The translations under genes and the position numbers were made by a program. Shown here one piece after another: positions 8,978-17,691 of a DNA stretch of 64,000 bases (the stretch's first letter is position 1; the number at the start of each line of letters is the position of its first letter). The notes beneath the pieces were generated by a model that was not told where the DNA came from, did no database searches, and saw nothing but the letters and a program-made list of their open reading frames with translations. This DNA is from UBA2033 sp035345875 (GTDB lineage: Bacteria > Spirochaetota > Leptospiria > Leptospirales > Leptospiraceae). The stretch is taken from the NCBI GenBank assembly GCA_035345875.1, contig DAORDH010000024.1, positions 14,183-78,182 on the forward strand, in the 5' to 3' direction.

Positions 8978-10810
8978 TTATATTTCTCTTTTATCTAAGT
9001 TATAAGGTTTTGCAGTTAATCGTTCATAGTCCGCATAAAGTTTCTGTAATTCTGCTTCATTTTTTGCGCTCTGCCCTAGTTTAGAAAGGAGAGCTGCATC
9101 TTTAAAAATAACTGCGTAATTGTATAAAAGCCTAGTCATTTCAAATAAAACTTGAAATACCGTTTTGCCAGCTAGACGACCTTGTGCAACAACCTTACCT
9201 TCCGCAAAAGGAATAAATCTTTGCATGATTTTTATTTCTTCGATCACTTTTTCCTTTGTAGCCAAAGTCTTCTCATTAATCTGCCCAGATTCTTCATACT
9301 TAACTGCGAGCATATGATTTTCAATCACAGTTGTCATTTTCATTGCAAACTTATGAAAGAAATCAGATGCGTCAGTCAACATCTTGAGCAATTGTGTTTC
9401 GATTTGATCCTGTGTGCCCTTCGCTAGATTTTCTGCATAATTTTGAAATCCGTATTGAAAACTTGGAAACTTTCGATTAAAACTATCTAGATTTCTAAGC
9501 ACATTATTGATACGATCTACTTCAGGAAAAAATAGACCTGTTTGCATAATCAAAACATCTTTTACTTGGTTTAAATCTAATTTTATATATCCTTCCACAA
9601 GTGGAATATAATTACTTTGCAAATCTCTACAGACAAGTTGCAATAACTTGTGCGGCGTGTTTTTAAAATTAGATTTCAACACATCAGTCTGCATATTTTC
9701 TGCATAATAGTGAGAAACATAGTCATCTATAATTGGATTTAAAAATTCAAAGGATAATTTTCCACCTTCTCCAAATGAAAAATAGTTTTTCTTTAGAAAA
9801 TCTAATTCGTCTTTGATATTGAGTTTAGCCTGAATGTCATTGGACAGTTTAGCAGTTGCAAGTTCTATTTGTTTAGCTACTTCCTGTGTTGCATTAAACT
9901 TTTTATCATCGATTACGGATACATTTAAAGTCTTTTCAATCTCTGACCATGGAAGTAATTTTCTATTCATTACAACATGAAAGGCAACTATCGCATCTGT
10001 CAAAGATGGTTTTCTAGTTTCAAGAGATAAACCATAATTTAATCCTGTGTAAATTGAATCTAATTTTGAAGCAAGTTTAGCTTCATTTCGGATGAGTGCA
10101 GGAACTTTTTCTAGAATAATTTCTTTTGTATCTGGTCGATTTAACATTCTAGCATAATACATCTGCATTTTAGTAGATCGACCTAAAAAAACTTCAGCTG
10201 ATATTTCATCTCTAAATAAACTATCGAGAGAAATAAACGCATTAAAGAAACGATTATAATTTAAAATCACATTGTATACAAGTGGAGTCCAAATTCTCCA
10301 ACCAACTTGCTCTGAATATTTCAATGCCTGAATAGTGCTAATGATTTCATCTTCTTTGAGTGAACGAAAAATTTTCTCAACATTCTTTGAAATAGTAGGC
10401 TTTAGCGCAAATAATCCTAAATCGAGAGCCTTTGTTTCTTTTGCAAATTTTGCTATAGAATTACCACCACCAAAGAGTTTGTCCATAAACCCACCAGATG
10501 CATTGTCATGAACGGCTGGAATTTGAGCAGATGTTTGTGATTTAGGAACTAACGGCTTTGCAGTAGGATTTCCAGAAGATGGCAAAGCCTTCATACTCTC
10601 AGTTTTTGACTCGGATTGAACAGGTTCATCTTTGTGACGCTCTTTTCTTTCCTGCTCCTCATCAATTTTTCGAATGAGATCAATACGAATAAAAACGTCA
10701 TTCGATCGAGTAATAGCATCATCAATTAATTGTTGATGCTCTGGAGAGCGCTTTTTACGATATAAAGCGGCAAATACTTTATGAGCTTCTGTTCTAGATG
10801 CTGGATTCAA
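8978..10810 (-). CDS. conserved hypothetical protein, helical, cytoplasmic
   Basis: A 610-aa protein whose family I do not recognise. Residues 1-55 are helical with a charged stretch rich in Glu, Arg and Lys. Residues 56-110 form a Ser/Pro/Lys-rich linker that looks disordered. The remainder is a long, mainly helical region with Leu-rich amphipathic segments. There is no signal peptide or membrane segment, so a cytosolic or peripheral location is likely. It lies 3 nt downstream of the LolA-like gene and 4 nt upstream of trpS, which implies co-transcription but does not reveal its job. Confidence 0.65.
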   Translation of the reverse strand: MNPASRTEAHKVFAALYRKKRSPEHQQLIDDAITRSNDVFIRIDLIRKIDEEQERKERHKDEPVQSESKTESMKALPSSGNPTAKPLVPKSQTSAQIPAVHDNASGGFMDKLFGGGNSIAKFAKETKALDLGLFALKPTISKNVEKIFRSLKEDEIISTIQALKYSEQVGWRIWTPLVYNVILNYNRFFNAFISLDSLFRDEISAEVFLGRSTKMQMYYARMLNRPDTKEIILEKVPALIRNEAKLASKLDSIYTGLNYGLSLETRKPSLTDAIVAFHVVMNRKLLPWSEIEKTLNVSVIDDKKFNATQEVAKQIELATAKLSNDIQAKLNIKDELDFLKKNYFSFGEGGKLSFEFLNPIIDDYVSHYYAENMQTDVLKSNFKNTPHKLLQLVCRDLQSNYIPLVEGYIKLDLNQVKDVLIMQTGLFFPEVDRINNVLRNLDSFNRKFPSFQYGFQNYAENLAKGTQDQIETQLLKMLTDASDFFHKFAMKMTTVIENHMLAVKYEESGQINEKTLATKEKVIEEIKIMQRFIPFAEGKVVAQGRLAGKTVFQVLFEMTRLLYNYAVIFKDAALLSKLGQSAKNEAELQKLYADYERLTAKPYNLDKREI

Positions 10811-10813
10811 ATT

Positions 10814-11380
10814 CTATTCCCTCTGATTCAAAGGATTCTCAACTATTTGTGCATTCGCAGGCGGATGAAAATTAAAAATACTAGATGATAGTCCAATATT
10901 TGTTTGGACACCAGAAAAAGAAATTTCCATAAAATCAGGCCTACCTTTTGCCCTAAGTCTGAGAGACTTTATTATATTATTCGGCGTAACACTTACAATT
11001 ATTTCTTCATAATATTTATTTTCAGATTTAAGTTTCAAGACTTTTCCAGAACTAGTAACACTCTCATATCCAGACAGAAGTCCACCGAGTCCTCCTGTTA
11101 GTCCTTTTAGATCCTGTTTTCCTGCAATTCCTCGAGCAGGAGAGTAAATCCATAAATATCTACCATTTCCAGATAATACACGACCATCTGAAAACTTTAC
11201 ATTTAAACTACCTGGTCTTTTATAAGAAATAGATCCTGTTAATCCATCTATTGAAATATTTGCTCGAAAGCTTTCAAAACTATTCATTGTGCCAATAATG
11301 CTATTTAATAGCTCTTCCCCCGATTCAGCAGATAAAGAAATGGAAAAAAATAGGAGCCATATAGAAAATATCAATTTCAT
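10814..11380 (-). CDS. LolA-like outer-membrane lipoprotein carrier protein
   Basis: The 188-aa length fits periplasmic LolA, the chaperone that carries lipoproteins from the inner to the outer membrane. A cleavable signal peptide covers about residues 1-18 (SISLSA/ES). The LolA-type half-barrel pattern follows: a helix MNSFESFRANISI, then strands including GSISYKRPGSLNVKFSDG and GRYLWIYSP. The motif FxxxHP found in some LolA C-termini appears as FNFHPP near residue 170. It sits directly upstream of the 610-aa gene. The match is by pattern rather than strong identity, so symbol lolA is withheld; related outer-membrane sorting roles are possible. Confidence 0.72.
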   Translation of the reverse strand: MKLIFSIWLLFFSISLSAESGEELLNSIIGTMNSFESFRANISIDGLTGSISYKRPGSLNVKFSDGRVLSGNGRYLWIYSPARGIAGKQDLKGLTGGLGGLLSGYESVTSSGKVLKLKSENKYYEEIIVSVTPNNIIKSLRLRAKGRPDFMEISFSGVQTNIGLSSSIFNFHPPANAQIVENPLNQRE

Positions 11381-11459
11381 TTTTTCAACTTAAAGCTTTA
11401 TGCTTATTACTACAATTAATATTTTACCAACTAATTGTATGTAAACTGCTGAAAGAATT

Positions 11460-13103
11460 TTATTCATACTGTATCTGAAGCAAGGAAATTTCGCGAATTG
11501 CTAGGTTCGATTGAGTAAAAGTATATTGAATCTTATCTATTTCCCCTTTCGATTGTGCAAGAATTTGAACTATTGTATCTATTTTCTCTTTGGTTTCTAG
11601 AGTATCACTTTCAGCATTACAAAAATAAAGAATATCTCCAGAACTCAATTGAAACTCATTTTGCAAATACTTACTCTCAGAATTGAATTCCGACGGAATA
11701 GAAGAAAATTTTTCTGATAAATCGATTAAATTCTCGTCGCGTGATAAGAAAATATTTTCTTTGCCAATGCTAAAAAACAACATTTTACCAGTCTCTTGAG
11801 AGATAACTCCGGCGGTTCCTTTTACATGCATATTCATTTTACTTTTACCTAAAAGGGTTTCTATCTGCCAAAATAAATCTCTGAGCCAACGATCTGCCTC
11901 TTTTAAAACTAATCTCTTATTTTGTTCTTGTTTGATCAGGAGAGAATAAACTAAAATATAAATAAAAAGAGATGAGATCAAACCTTGCATATATCTCTTC
12001 TCAGTATCTCCATAAAAGAAAAATAGATGTTTACTTCCTAAAAAATTCATTTGTCTAGAGATAAAAACCAACCCAGAGGAAGAAAACCGTTTTTGATCTA
12101 TAAAATTATAATAGTTTTGCTTTGCAAAGTTTTGGATCCTAATATTTCCAAGAGATCCTTTTGATTCAAACAGTGAACTTGCTAATTGACTTAGATAAGC
12201 AAGAATCTCTTCTTTTTCTTGGAGTAATTTTTCTTCCGATGCCAAAGCAATTCGGAGATATTCTTTTCTTTGACTGAGTTTCTCTACAAACTGAATGCTA
12301 GCTTGATCGGCTAATTCCGATTTGGCTCGAATTTGCTTTTTTATATTCTCTAAATCTCTAAATAAATCAGAAAAATCACCTGTTTCTTTTTGAACAATTG
12401 ACTCCATAGATCCATTCGAAATTCTTTCTATTTCATGAGAAAGTTTATTTAACGGCAGATATAGATGGAAATAAAGGGTATAAAATAAAAAAAGCGTTAC
12501 GATAAGCCCGAGAGATATGGATAACAAGAAAATAACATTAGAACGTTTTTTAATTTCTAGAAAAGAAAAAATATCTAAATCAGCTCCAATGATTGCAACT
12601 AGCTTTCCTTCCTTTTGAATCCTGTAAAAACCAGAAGTAAATACTCCCCATTGATTTTTTTGGAAACCATTCACAAAAACAACTTCGTCTGTTACAATAG
12701 AATCATAAATCTCGAGCGGGGGATCAGAATATTTTCTAAAGGAAAGCTTCTTTGATGAAAAAGAATCTGGATTATTTGCTGTATCATAGGCAAAATAAAA
12801 CTGATTCAATTCTCTTGGAATGATTATATATATATAGGATAGTTTTAATTTATCTTGCAGTCTTTTTAATTTAGTCCAAGTCTTCTTATACTCAGAAAAC
12901 TGAAATTCTTGCTCAGAAAGAGATTTAAGATCAGAGGAGTCTAAAGAAGCCGCAACTGAAATCAAACCCAGCGATAAATTCTCTCGTTTCAATAAGAATA
13001 AAGATTCTACATACTTAGAAAAAAACAGATATCCAGAAATAAAAAAAATTAGAAACAGAAGCATTGAATACAATGCTATCTTCTTAGTAGTAATTTGCTG
13101 CAT
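11460..13103 (-). CDS. membrane sensor with HAMP-like linker and degenerate PP2C (SpoIIE-like) domain
   Basis: A 547-aa protein: transmembrane helix about 10-30, extracytoplasmic sensor region about 31-190, second helix about 193-218, HAMP-like segment about 219-265, coiled coil about 265-305, then a C-terminal domain. The C-terminal domain follows the layout of the SpoIIE/RsbU phosphatase at 22605-24605, but key metal sites are lost. The usual GGDFF becomes SRQMNF, GDVSGKG becomes GDTEKRY, and the final D-G of GDILxxxTDG becomes CNAE. I infer a catalytically dead phosphatase acting as a sensor or binding protein. It lies 14 nt after the upstream lipoprotein gene and about 80 nt before the LolA-like gene. 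Confidence 0.65.
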   Translation of the reverse strand: MQQITTKKIALYSMLLFLIFFISGYLFFSKYVESLFLLKRENLSLGLISVAASLDSSDLKSLSEQEFQFSEYKKTWTKLKRLQDKLKLSYIYIIIPRELNQFYFAYDTANNPDSFSSKKLSFRKYSDPPLEIYDSIVTDEVVFVNGFQKNQWGVFTSGFYRIQKEGKLVAIIGADLDIFSFLEIKKRSNVIFLLSISLGLIVTLFLFYTLYFHLYLPLNKLSHEIERISNGSMESIVQKETGDFSDLFRDLENIKKQIRAKSELADQASIQFVEKLSQRKEYLRIALASEEKLLQEKEEILAYLSQLASSLFESKGSLGNIRIQNFAKQNYYNFIDQKRFSSSGLVFISRQMNFLGSKHLFFFYGDTEKRYMQGLISSLFIYILVYSLLIKQEQNKRLVLKEADRWLRDLFWQIETLLGKSKMNMHVKGTAGVISQETGKMLFFSIGKENIFLSRDENLIDLSEKFSSIPSEFNSESKYLQNEFQLSSGDILYFCNAESDTLETKEKIDTIVQILAQSKGEIDKIQYTFTQSNLAIREISLLQIQYE

Positions 13104-13117
13104 GATAGAAAATTTTT

Positions 13118-13480
13118 TTAAAAAATCGGAACTGGCCAGTTCGTGAATGTTTTATGTTCCTTTAATTTACAATTAAATCCACCTATGCGAATTGTAACAA
13201 CATTTATTAATTGTGCCTTTGCTGCACATTCATCCACATCATATTTATCGTAGTAAGCATTTTCTTTTACGCCAGCAAGTTTGTCTGAAACAAAGGATAA
13301 AAGAGAATCCATTGTCACCCTTCCATCGATAGCAGAAGAAATTGCTGCACCAGTAATTGCAGCTGTAACGATTGTGTCTTTAGCTTCTTTACCTGAAACA
13401 GACTCGGGAACAGATAGATTTAAAGTATCCAGAACTATACAATTGGACAAAAATAATAGCAAATATACAATATAACGCAT
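13118..13480 (-). CDS. small lipoprotein, resembles Leptospira TIGR04452-type
   Basis: 120 aa with a short signal peptide ending LFLSNC, so Cys14 is the likely lipid-anchored residue. Three more cysteines follow in the mature part. The pattern of lipobox, then DTLNL, V-x-G-x-EA and TAAITGA, recalls from memory the Leptospira TIGR04452 lipoprotein family; that assignment was not verified. Predicted to be surface or outer-membrane associated; function unknown. It is the first gene of a minus-strand run continuing through trpS. A candidate Pho-type element lies about 215 bp upstream, but it is closer to and better placed for pstS. Confidence 0.6.
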   Translation of the reverse strand: MRYIVYLLLFLSNCIVLDTLNLSVPESVSGKEAKDTIVTAAITGAAISSAIDGRVTMDSLLSFVSDKLAGVKENAYYDKYDVDECAAKAQLINVVTIRIGGFNCKLKEHKTFTNWPVPIF

Positions 13481-13693
13481 TTAAAGAAATACTCCTGTCG
13501 GTAAAATTAGTAGTCAAAATTCTTTCCCTAATCAATACACCAGTCAGGTTATAGGCGGCAATGATAAATTTTAAGAGAATTGGAAATAAATCTACTCTTT
13601 CCGGATCGCTTCATCCATATTTCCATACTATTTTTAAAATCAGTCTATAGAAAATAAAGCTATGGAAACAAGCTTTAAATAAAATCAAACAGG

Positions 13694-13726
13694 TGTAACT
13701 TGATTGTAACTAAAAAGTTACAATCA
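13694..13726 (+). promoter_or_regulatory. candidate Pho-box (direct and inverted repeats) upstream of pstS
   Basis: TGTAACT occurs at 13694-13700 and again at 13705-13711, an exact 11-bp period with a 4-nt spacer. Its complement AGTTACA follows at 13716-13722, giving a perfect 11-bp-arm palindrome (13701-13711 / 13716-13726). Pho-boxes bound by PhoB/PhoP are direct repeats of 11-bp period. With pstS starting 43 bp downstream, a phosphate-starvation operator is a reasonable inference. Confidence 0.5.
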
Positions 13727-13769
13727 TTTGATAAAATTGGGCAAATTTACAAACAAAATAGGGGGATAA

Positions 13770-14675
13770 ATGAAATTAACCTACATTCTTTTTTTACTAT
13801 TAGAGATTCTTTCTCTAATCCATTGCCACAAAGAGCAAAAAATAACAATCACAGGTTCTGAAACGATGCATTCAATGATGTTGTTATTAGCGAATAATTT
13901 TTCCAAGGAAAATAAAAACTATATAATAGATGTGAAAGGTGGCGGTTCTAGTGAAGGTATTAATGAGTTAATTGGAGGTTTAACGGATATAGCTTTAAGT
14001 TCAAGAGATTTAACAGAAGCAGAATTTGAAAAATTAAACTCTAAACAAACACTAGAATCATTAGTCATTGCTTATGATGGGGCTGCTTTTGTTGTTCACC
14101 CTACAAATTCCGTTGAGAGTTTAACACTAGAACAACTATCGGATATATTCTCTGGTAAAATAAAAAACTGGAAAGAAGTAGGTGGAGCAAATCAACCAAT
14201 CACAGTTGTGATTCGAGATAATTATTCAGGAACAGCACACTACATTAGAGAGCATGTTGTTCGTCAACTTGACTTAGGACAAGCAAGCTACTTCAAAAAT
14301 AAACAAAAAGATTATACTTCTGAAGCAGTTACATTGATTAATAACGAGGAAATCTCGGACTTTGTAAATAAAAATCCAAATGCAATTGCTTATATGGGAA
14401 TGGGAATCGCACATATCAAAAGTAATTTGAAATTACTGAAATATTCTAGAACTAGTTCTGATGAAGCGATTCTACCAACCATTAAAAGTATTACAGAACG
14501 AAAGTATAAACTATCTAGAGCACTGAAAATTTTTTATCGCACTGATAGATCTGGTTCTAAAATAGATGAATTCATAAAATATATTCTGAGTGAAAATGGT
14601 CAAAAAGGAGTTTTACAAAGCGGCTATTTAAGATCTACACTTCCTGAAGTAGAGGTAAGCGCTCAAAAAAAATAG
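13770..14675 (+). CDS. pstS: phosphate ABC transporter substrate-binding lipoprotein
   Basis: A 301-aa periplasmic binding protein that captures phosphate for a PstCAB importer. A lipoprotein signal peptide ends IHC, making Cys19 the anchor. Family landmarks are TGSETM near the N-terminus, GGGSSEGI (phosphate-contact loop), LSSRDLT, FSGKIKNWKEVGG (typical of PstS) and NYSGTAHYI. The start has a strong GGGGGA site. No pstC, pstA or pstB genes are present here, so the membrane parts must be encoded elsewhere. cutA follows after a single base. A Pho-box-like repeat upstream suggests induction by phosphate limitation. Confidence 0.88.
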   Translation: MKLTYILFLLLEILSLIHCHKEQKITITGSETMHSMMLLLANNFSKENKNYIIDVKGGGSSEGINELIGGLTDIALSSRDLTEAEFEKLNSKQTLESLVIAYDGAAFVVHPTNSVESLTLEQLSDIFSGKIKNWKEVGGANQPITVVIRDNYSGTAHYIREHVVRQLDLGQASYFKNKQKDYTSEAVTLINNEEISDFVNKNPNAIAYMGMGIAHIKSNLKLLKYSRTSSDEAILPTIKSITERKYKLSRALKIFYRTDRSGSKIDEFIKYILSENGQKGVLQSGYLRSTLPEVEVSAQKK

Positions 14676-14676
14676 A

Positions 14677-14991
14677 ATGAATTTTATTTTTATCTATATT
14701 ACATGTAAAGATAGAGAAGAAGCCATCAAGATTGGAAAAGAATTAGTTGAATCCAAACTTGCTGGCTGTGTAAATATTTTTCCTTCCATGACATCTATCT
14801 ATAATTGGAAGGAAAATATAGAAGTAGCAGATGAATCTGTGTTAATTGTAAAAACGAAAGAATCATTATTTAAAGAAATATGCGATTTAGTCAGTAAAAT
14901 ACACTCTTATACAACGCCATGCATACTTTCATTCCCAATTCAAAATGGAAATGAGGAATATTTACAATGGTTAAGCTCTAATATGAAGTAA
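14677..14991 (+). CDS. cutA: CutA divalent-cation tolerance protein
   Basis: A 104-aa protein with the CutA1 pattern: N-terminal FIYITCKDREEA, then KLAGCVNIFPSMTSIYNWKENIE and a central VKTKESLF. The family forms compact trimers with a ferredoxin-like fold and is linked to copper or other divalent-metal tolerance, though its molecular role is still unclear. The length is normal. It starts one base after the pstS stop, so it is co-transcribed with pstS. No signal peptide is present, so a cytoplasmic location is expected. Confidence 0.9.
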   Translation: MNFIFIYITCKDREEAIKIGKELVESKLAGCVNIFPSMTSIYNWKENIEVADESVLIVKTKESLFKEICDLVSKIHSYTTPCILSFPIQNGNEEYLQWLSSNMK

Positions 14992-15101
14992 AATCAATAT
15001 AAAAGACTATAAAGAATTGTTTTATTCTTTTTAATTAATAGATTCTAAGAATTTCTTTCCTTTTATTTCAAAATTCATTTCATTTAGATTATAAAAATAA
15101 A

Positions 15102-15128
15102 AAACCCGCTTTTTTTAGGAGCGGGTTT
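15102..15128. terminator. strong intrinsic terminator, best on minus strand
   Basis: AAACCCGCT (15102-15110) pairs perfectly with AGCGGGTTT (15120-15128) around a 9-nt loop. On the minus strand the stem is followed by a T-rich tract, ideal for ending the micro-gene at 15171-15245. On the plus strand it could also stop pstS-cutA transcription. Confidence 0.8.
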
Positions 15129-15170
15129 AGTTTTAAAAAAAATTGATCTATTTTTTTTAAAGAAGTTTCA

Positions 15171-15245
15171 TTACTTCTTTTTTGCGGCAGGTTTCTTTTT
15201 TGCAGCAGGTTTTTTCTTAGCAGCAGCTTTCTTTTTTGCAACCAT
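15171..15245 (-). CDS. 24-aa Lys/Ala/Pro-rich basic micropeptide (histone H1-like tail)
   Basis: The minus-strand frame starts with ATG at 15245-15243 and ends with TAA at 15173-15171. It encodes 24 residues, made largely of a hexapeptide of Pro/Ala-Ala-Ala-Lys-Lys-Lys repeated three times after MVAKKK. A clear GGAGG lies 8 nt before the ATG, and a strong terminator stands 42 nt beyond the stop, so it looks like a real transcription unit. The composition matches C-terminal tails of bacterial histone H1-like nucleoid proteins. Predicted to bind DNA or RNA by charge. It could alternatively be the remnant of a longer gene, but the expression signals are intact. Confidence 0.65.
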   Translation of the reverse strand: MVAKKKAAAKKKPAAKKKPAAKKK

Positions 15246-16194
15246 TGATGTAGCCTCCAATTAGATTTTGGTCTTTTCTTTTTTTCTAAATCCGACCAAT
15301 AGATGTTAGTGACATAATTAATACGTCTATGAAATTATGTAAAGTTTTTTTTTATTTTTTTGAAAATATTTTTTACTTCTGTAAAGAGTATCGCAACATT
15401 ATTTAATTTTCATTAATACTTAATTATGAAATTTATTTCTTTAATGAATTTTAAATTTTATATTCATGAAAAATTTTTTTGAATCATAAATCCTTGCATC
15501 AACGAAAAAAAAATGAATAGAATTGTTTTGGTTAACATCTATTAAACACTTCTACTTTAAAAAAAATTTTATCAACACAGTTATAAACAAAATTATACAT
15601 GCAACAATGATAAATATCTCTAATTACTCTCTATTCATTTTCAATTTGAAGTTAATTCGGTGTTTCTAAATCTAATCTCTGATAAAAAATTCCTCTTTCT
15701 CTCGATTAAAATTATTATTTTCCTATCTTTGTTACAAAGAAACCATTCAAATTGAATCAAAATAGTTTTTTATAAGAGATAAATTAGTTTTTTTTTGTTT
15801 CATGCAGACAATTTTTCTTTGTAACGCGACTGATATTTCCCAAATATTAAATAGCAGACAAATATTTATAAAGAAAACTCTTCCCATACTACAATAAACG
15901 TTGTGTGTTCAAGTAAAAGAAACTTAATTCCATTCCTTTTGGTAGGTCTTTTACTTCTTTATTATACCATTTGATGAATTCTAATCTTCGATTTCAATTG
16001 TATTAAGATAAATTATATTCGTATTTCCATTATTGGTTGATTAGAAAAACTATTTTGTAAAAGTAATTATTAAAATTTCTTATAAAATAAGATTTCGATT
16101 CGTAGATTAATACATTTTTAGCCATATTTTTATTGATTCAAATGAATTTAGATGGAAACTATCGATAGAATTCCTTTCCTATCTATACCTTAGA
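15246..16194. other. long AT-rich intergenic region
   Basis: About 950 nt between the micro-gene and the Omp85-like gene, both on the minus strand. I see no coding frame of real quality, tRNA or obvious promoter array, only poly-A/T tracts and one clear inverted repeat (listed). It must contain the promoter of the micro-gene near 15246-15330, and could hold a small RNA. Confidence 0.5.
15911..15956. repeat. 10-bp inverted repeat in long intergenic region
   Basis: AAGTAAAAGA (15911-15920) is perfectly complementary to TCTTTTACTT (15947-15956) across a 26-nt spacer. It could form a weak stem in RNA or be a protein-binding dyad. Function unknown. Confidence 0.35.
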
Positions 16195-17649
16195 TTAAAA
16201 AGTATGACCAAAATTCATAAAGAACTGTTTATCTTCCCTTGAAACAGAATAATCAAAAGATAAAACTGTAGATTGATTCCAAATAATTTTTAAACCTAAA
16301 CCATATGAGTATTTATATCCTTGCCAATTGAGTCGATCGATTGAATTCCAAACCCGCCCTAGATCAACACTTGGAACAATTTGAAATGTAAAGTATTCAT
16401 CTCCAATATTATATTTGGCAAATCGATATCGTAACTCAGTATTTGCGAAACCCATCGTATTTCCTATAAACCTATCTTGTTTATATCCTTTCATTGTTTT
16501 TCCACCACCCAATCCATAAATCGGACCTCCATCAATGCTCCACATATGCCTATATTCATAGAATGGAATATTTCCAGTAACATTCGTCAAAGCAACTCGA
16601 GATGCAAAGACTAACTCTGAAAAAATTTTAGGAAGAATAGAATAAAAAATTTTTATTTGTAAAAATTCTCTTTGAAAATCAAAATTAGATCCCCATGCTC
16701 TAGATGCTTTGACTAAATTTACTTCAGCAAAGACTCCTTTCTTTGGATTGGGTTCAAAGTCTCTCGAGTCATAAGCAATACCTGCTTTCATTAGATTTGT
16801 ATATCCACCATCGTATCCAATGATTTTATTTGATTCATTATCTTCAGTTAATTTAGTTTTAGCATTTGGAGTAGGTAATACAACATTCAAATTAGAAAAA
16901 TCTGTTTCACCCCAAAATGGATCCTTTGCTTTTACGATTTGACCATCGCAAGGTCTAACGATCATTCTATAGCCATCTGCACCAACAGCAAATCTAAAGA
17001 CTTTCCAAAATGTTCTATCAATATTAACAAAAAAGCCTGAATTCTCTGCATCAAACTCATTGTATTTTTGATCTGTAACATAGGTAGGTCCATTTAATAC
17101 TCTACCAGGTCTTCTAAAAGAGATTGCCTCTTCTCTTTGAGAATACTCAGCATTAGTCACAAGAGGTTGTGAGTCGTCATTGCGAGGATGATAGGAAAGC
17201 GGATGAAGGGTTGATTCTCCAACTCCATAATACTGACTTCGTAAATTTCTATCGTAAAAGCCATATAAACTGATCCGAAAAGGAGTATTTTGAAAATAAG
17301 GAAGATCTACGCCTGCCCCATAAAATCTAGCACCAACAGAGGATTGATAAATGTCAGCGGTTACTCTGTAAACGTATGGGGCATATGCAAAAAGCGGATT
17401 ATTTTTCTTTCCATTTTGGGTAAAATATCCACTTCCTCCATACCAAACTCCTGTTATTGGATCCGAACTAACGGAAGGTAAGCCAGTAATGAAACTATTT
17501 TCCCTTTTATATTTAAGCTCCTCTGAATCAATTCGCCTAGATTTATCAATTGGAAATGGTAAGGATGAATCTGTTTCCAAGTCTTCTGAATCAAGTTTTG
17601 ATAGAAAGAAAATTAAGAAAAGAGAAAGAGATAGAATTACTTTAAGCAT
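16195..17649 (-). CDS. Omp85-superfamily outer-membrane barrel (surface antigen type, no visible POTRA)
   Basis: 484 aa with an N-terminal signal peptide (about 1-20) and a long beta-strand-rich region ending in Phe (FFMNFGHTF), typical of outer-membrane barrels. The Omp85 C-terminal pattern is present: strand PKKGVFAEVNL, then GGGKTMKGYKQDRFIGNT. The latter holds the loop-6 motif usually written (V/I)RG(F/Y), here MKGY with Lys replacing Arg. Only about 50 residues lie between the signal peptide and the first barrel-like strands, too few for a POTRA domain, unlike BamA or TamA. It may insert or export surface proteins or lipids. It is the last gene of the galK-STAS-ferredoxin run, 42 nt after the ferredoxin gene. 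Confidence 0.75.
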   Translation of the reverse strand: MLKVILSLSLFLIFFLSKLDSEDLETDSSLPFPIDKSRRIDSEELKYKRENSFITGLPSVSSDPITGVWYGGSGYFTQNGKKNNPLFAYAPYVYRVTADIYQSSVGARFYGAGVDLPYFQNTPFRISLYGFYDRNLRSQYYGVGESTLHPLSYHPRNDDSQPLVTNAEYSQREEAISFRRPGRVLNGPTYVTDQKYNEFDAENSGFFVNIDRTFWKVFRFAVGADGYRMIVRPCDGQIVKAKDPFWGETDFSNLNVVLPTPNAKTKLTEDNESNKIIGYDGGYTNLMKAGIAYDSRDFEPNPKKGVFAEVNLVKASRAWGSNFDFQREFLQIKIFYSILPKIFSELVFASRVALTNVTGNIPFYEYRHMWSIDGGPIYGLGGGKTMKGYKQDRFIGNTMGFANTELRYRFAKYNIGDEYFTFQIVPSVDLGRVWNSIDRLNWQGYKYSYGLGLKIIWNQSTVLSFDYSVSREDKQFFMNFGHTF

Positions 17650-17691
17650 GATTTCGATCTAAGAAATTAGACTCAAAGGTAAAATTCGAAA

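Noticed and set aside
9182..9427. Cys/Phe-rich plus frame opposite the 610-aa gene
   Set aside because: Shadow of a well-supported gene on the other strand; no start signals.
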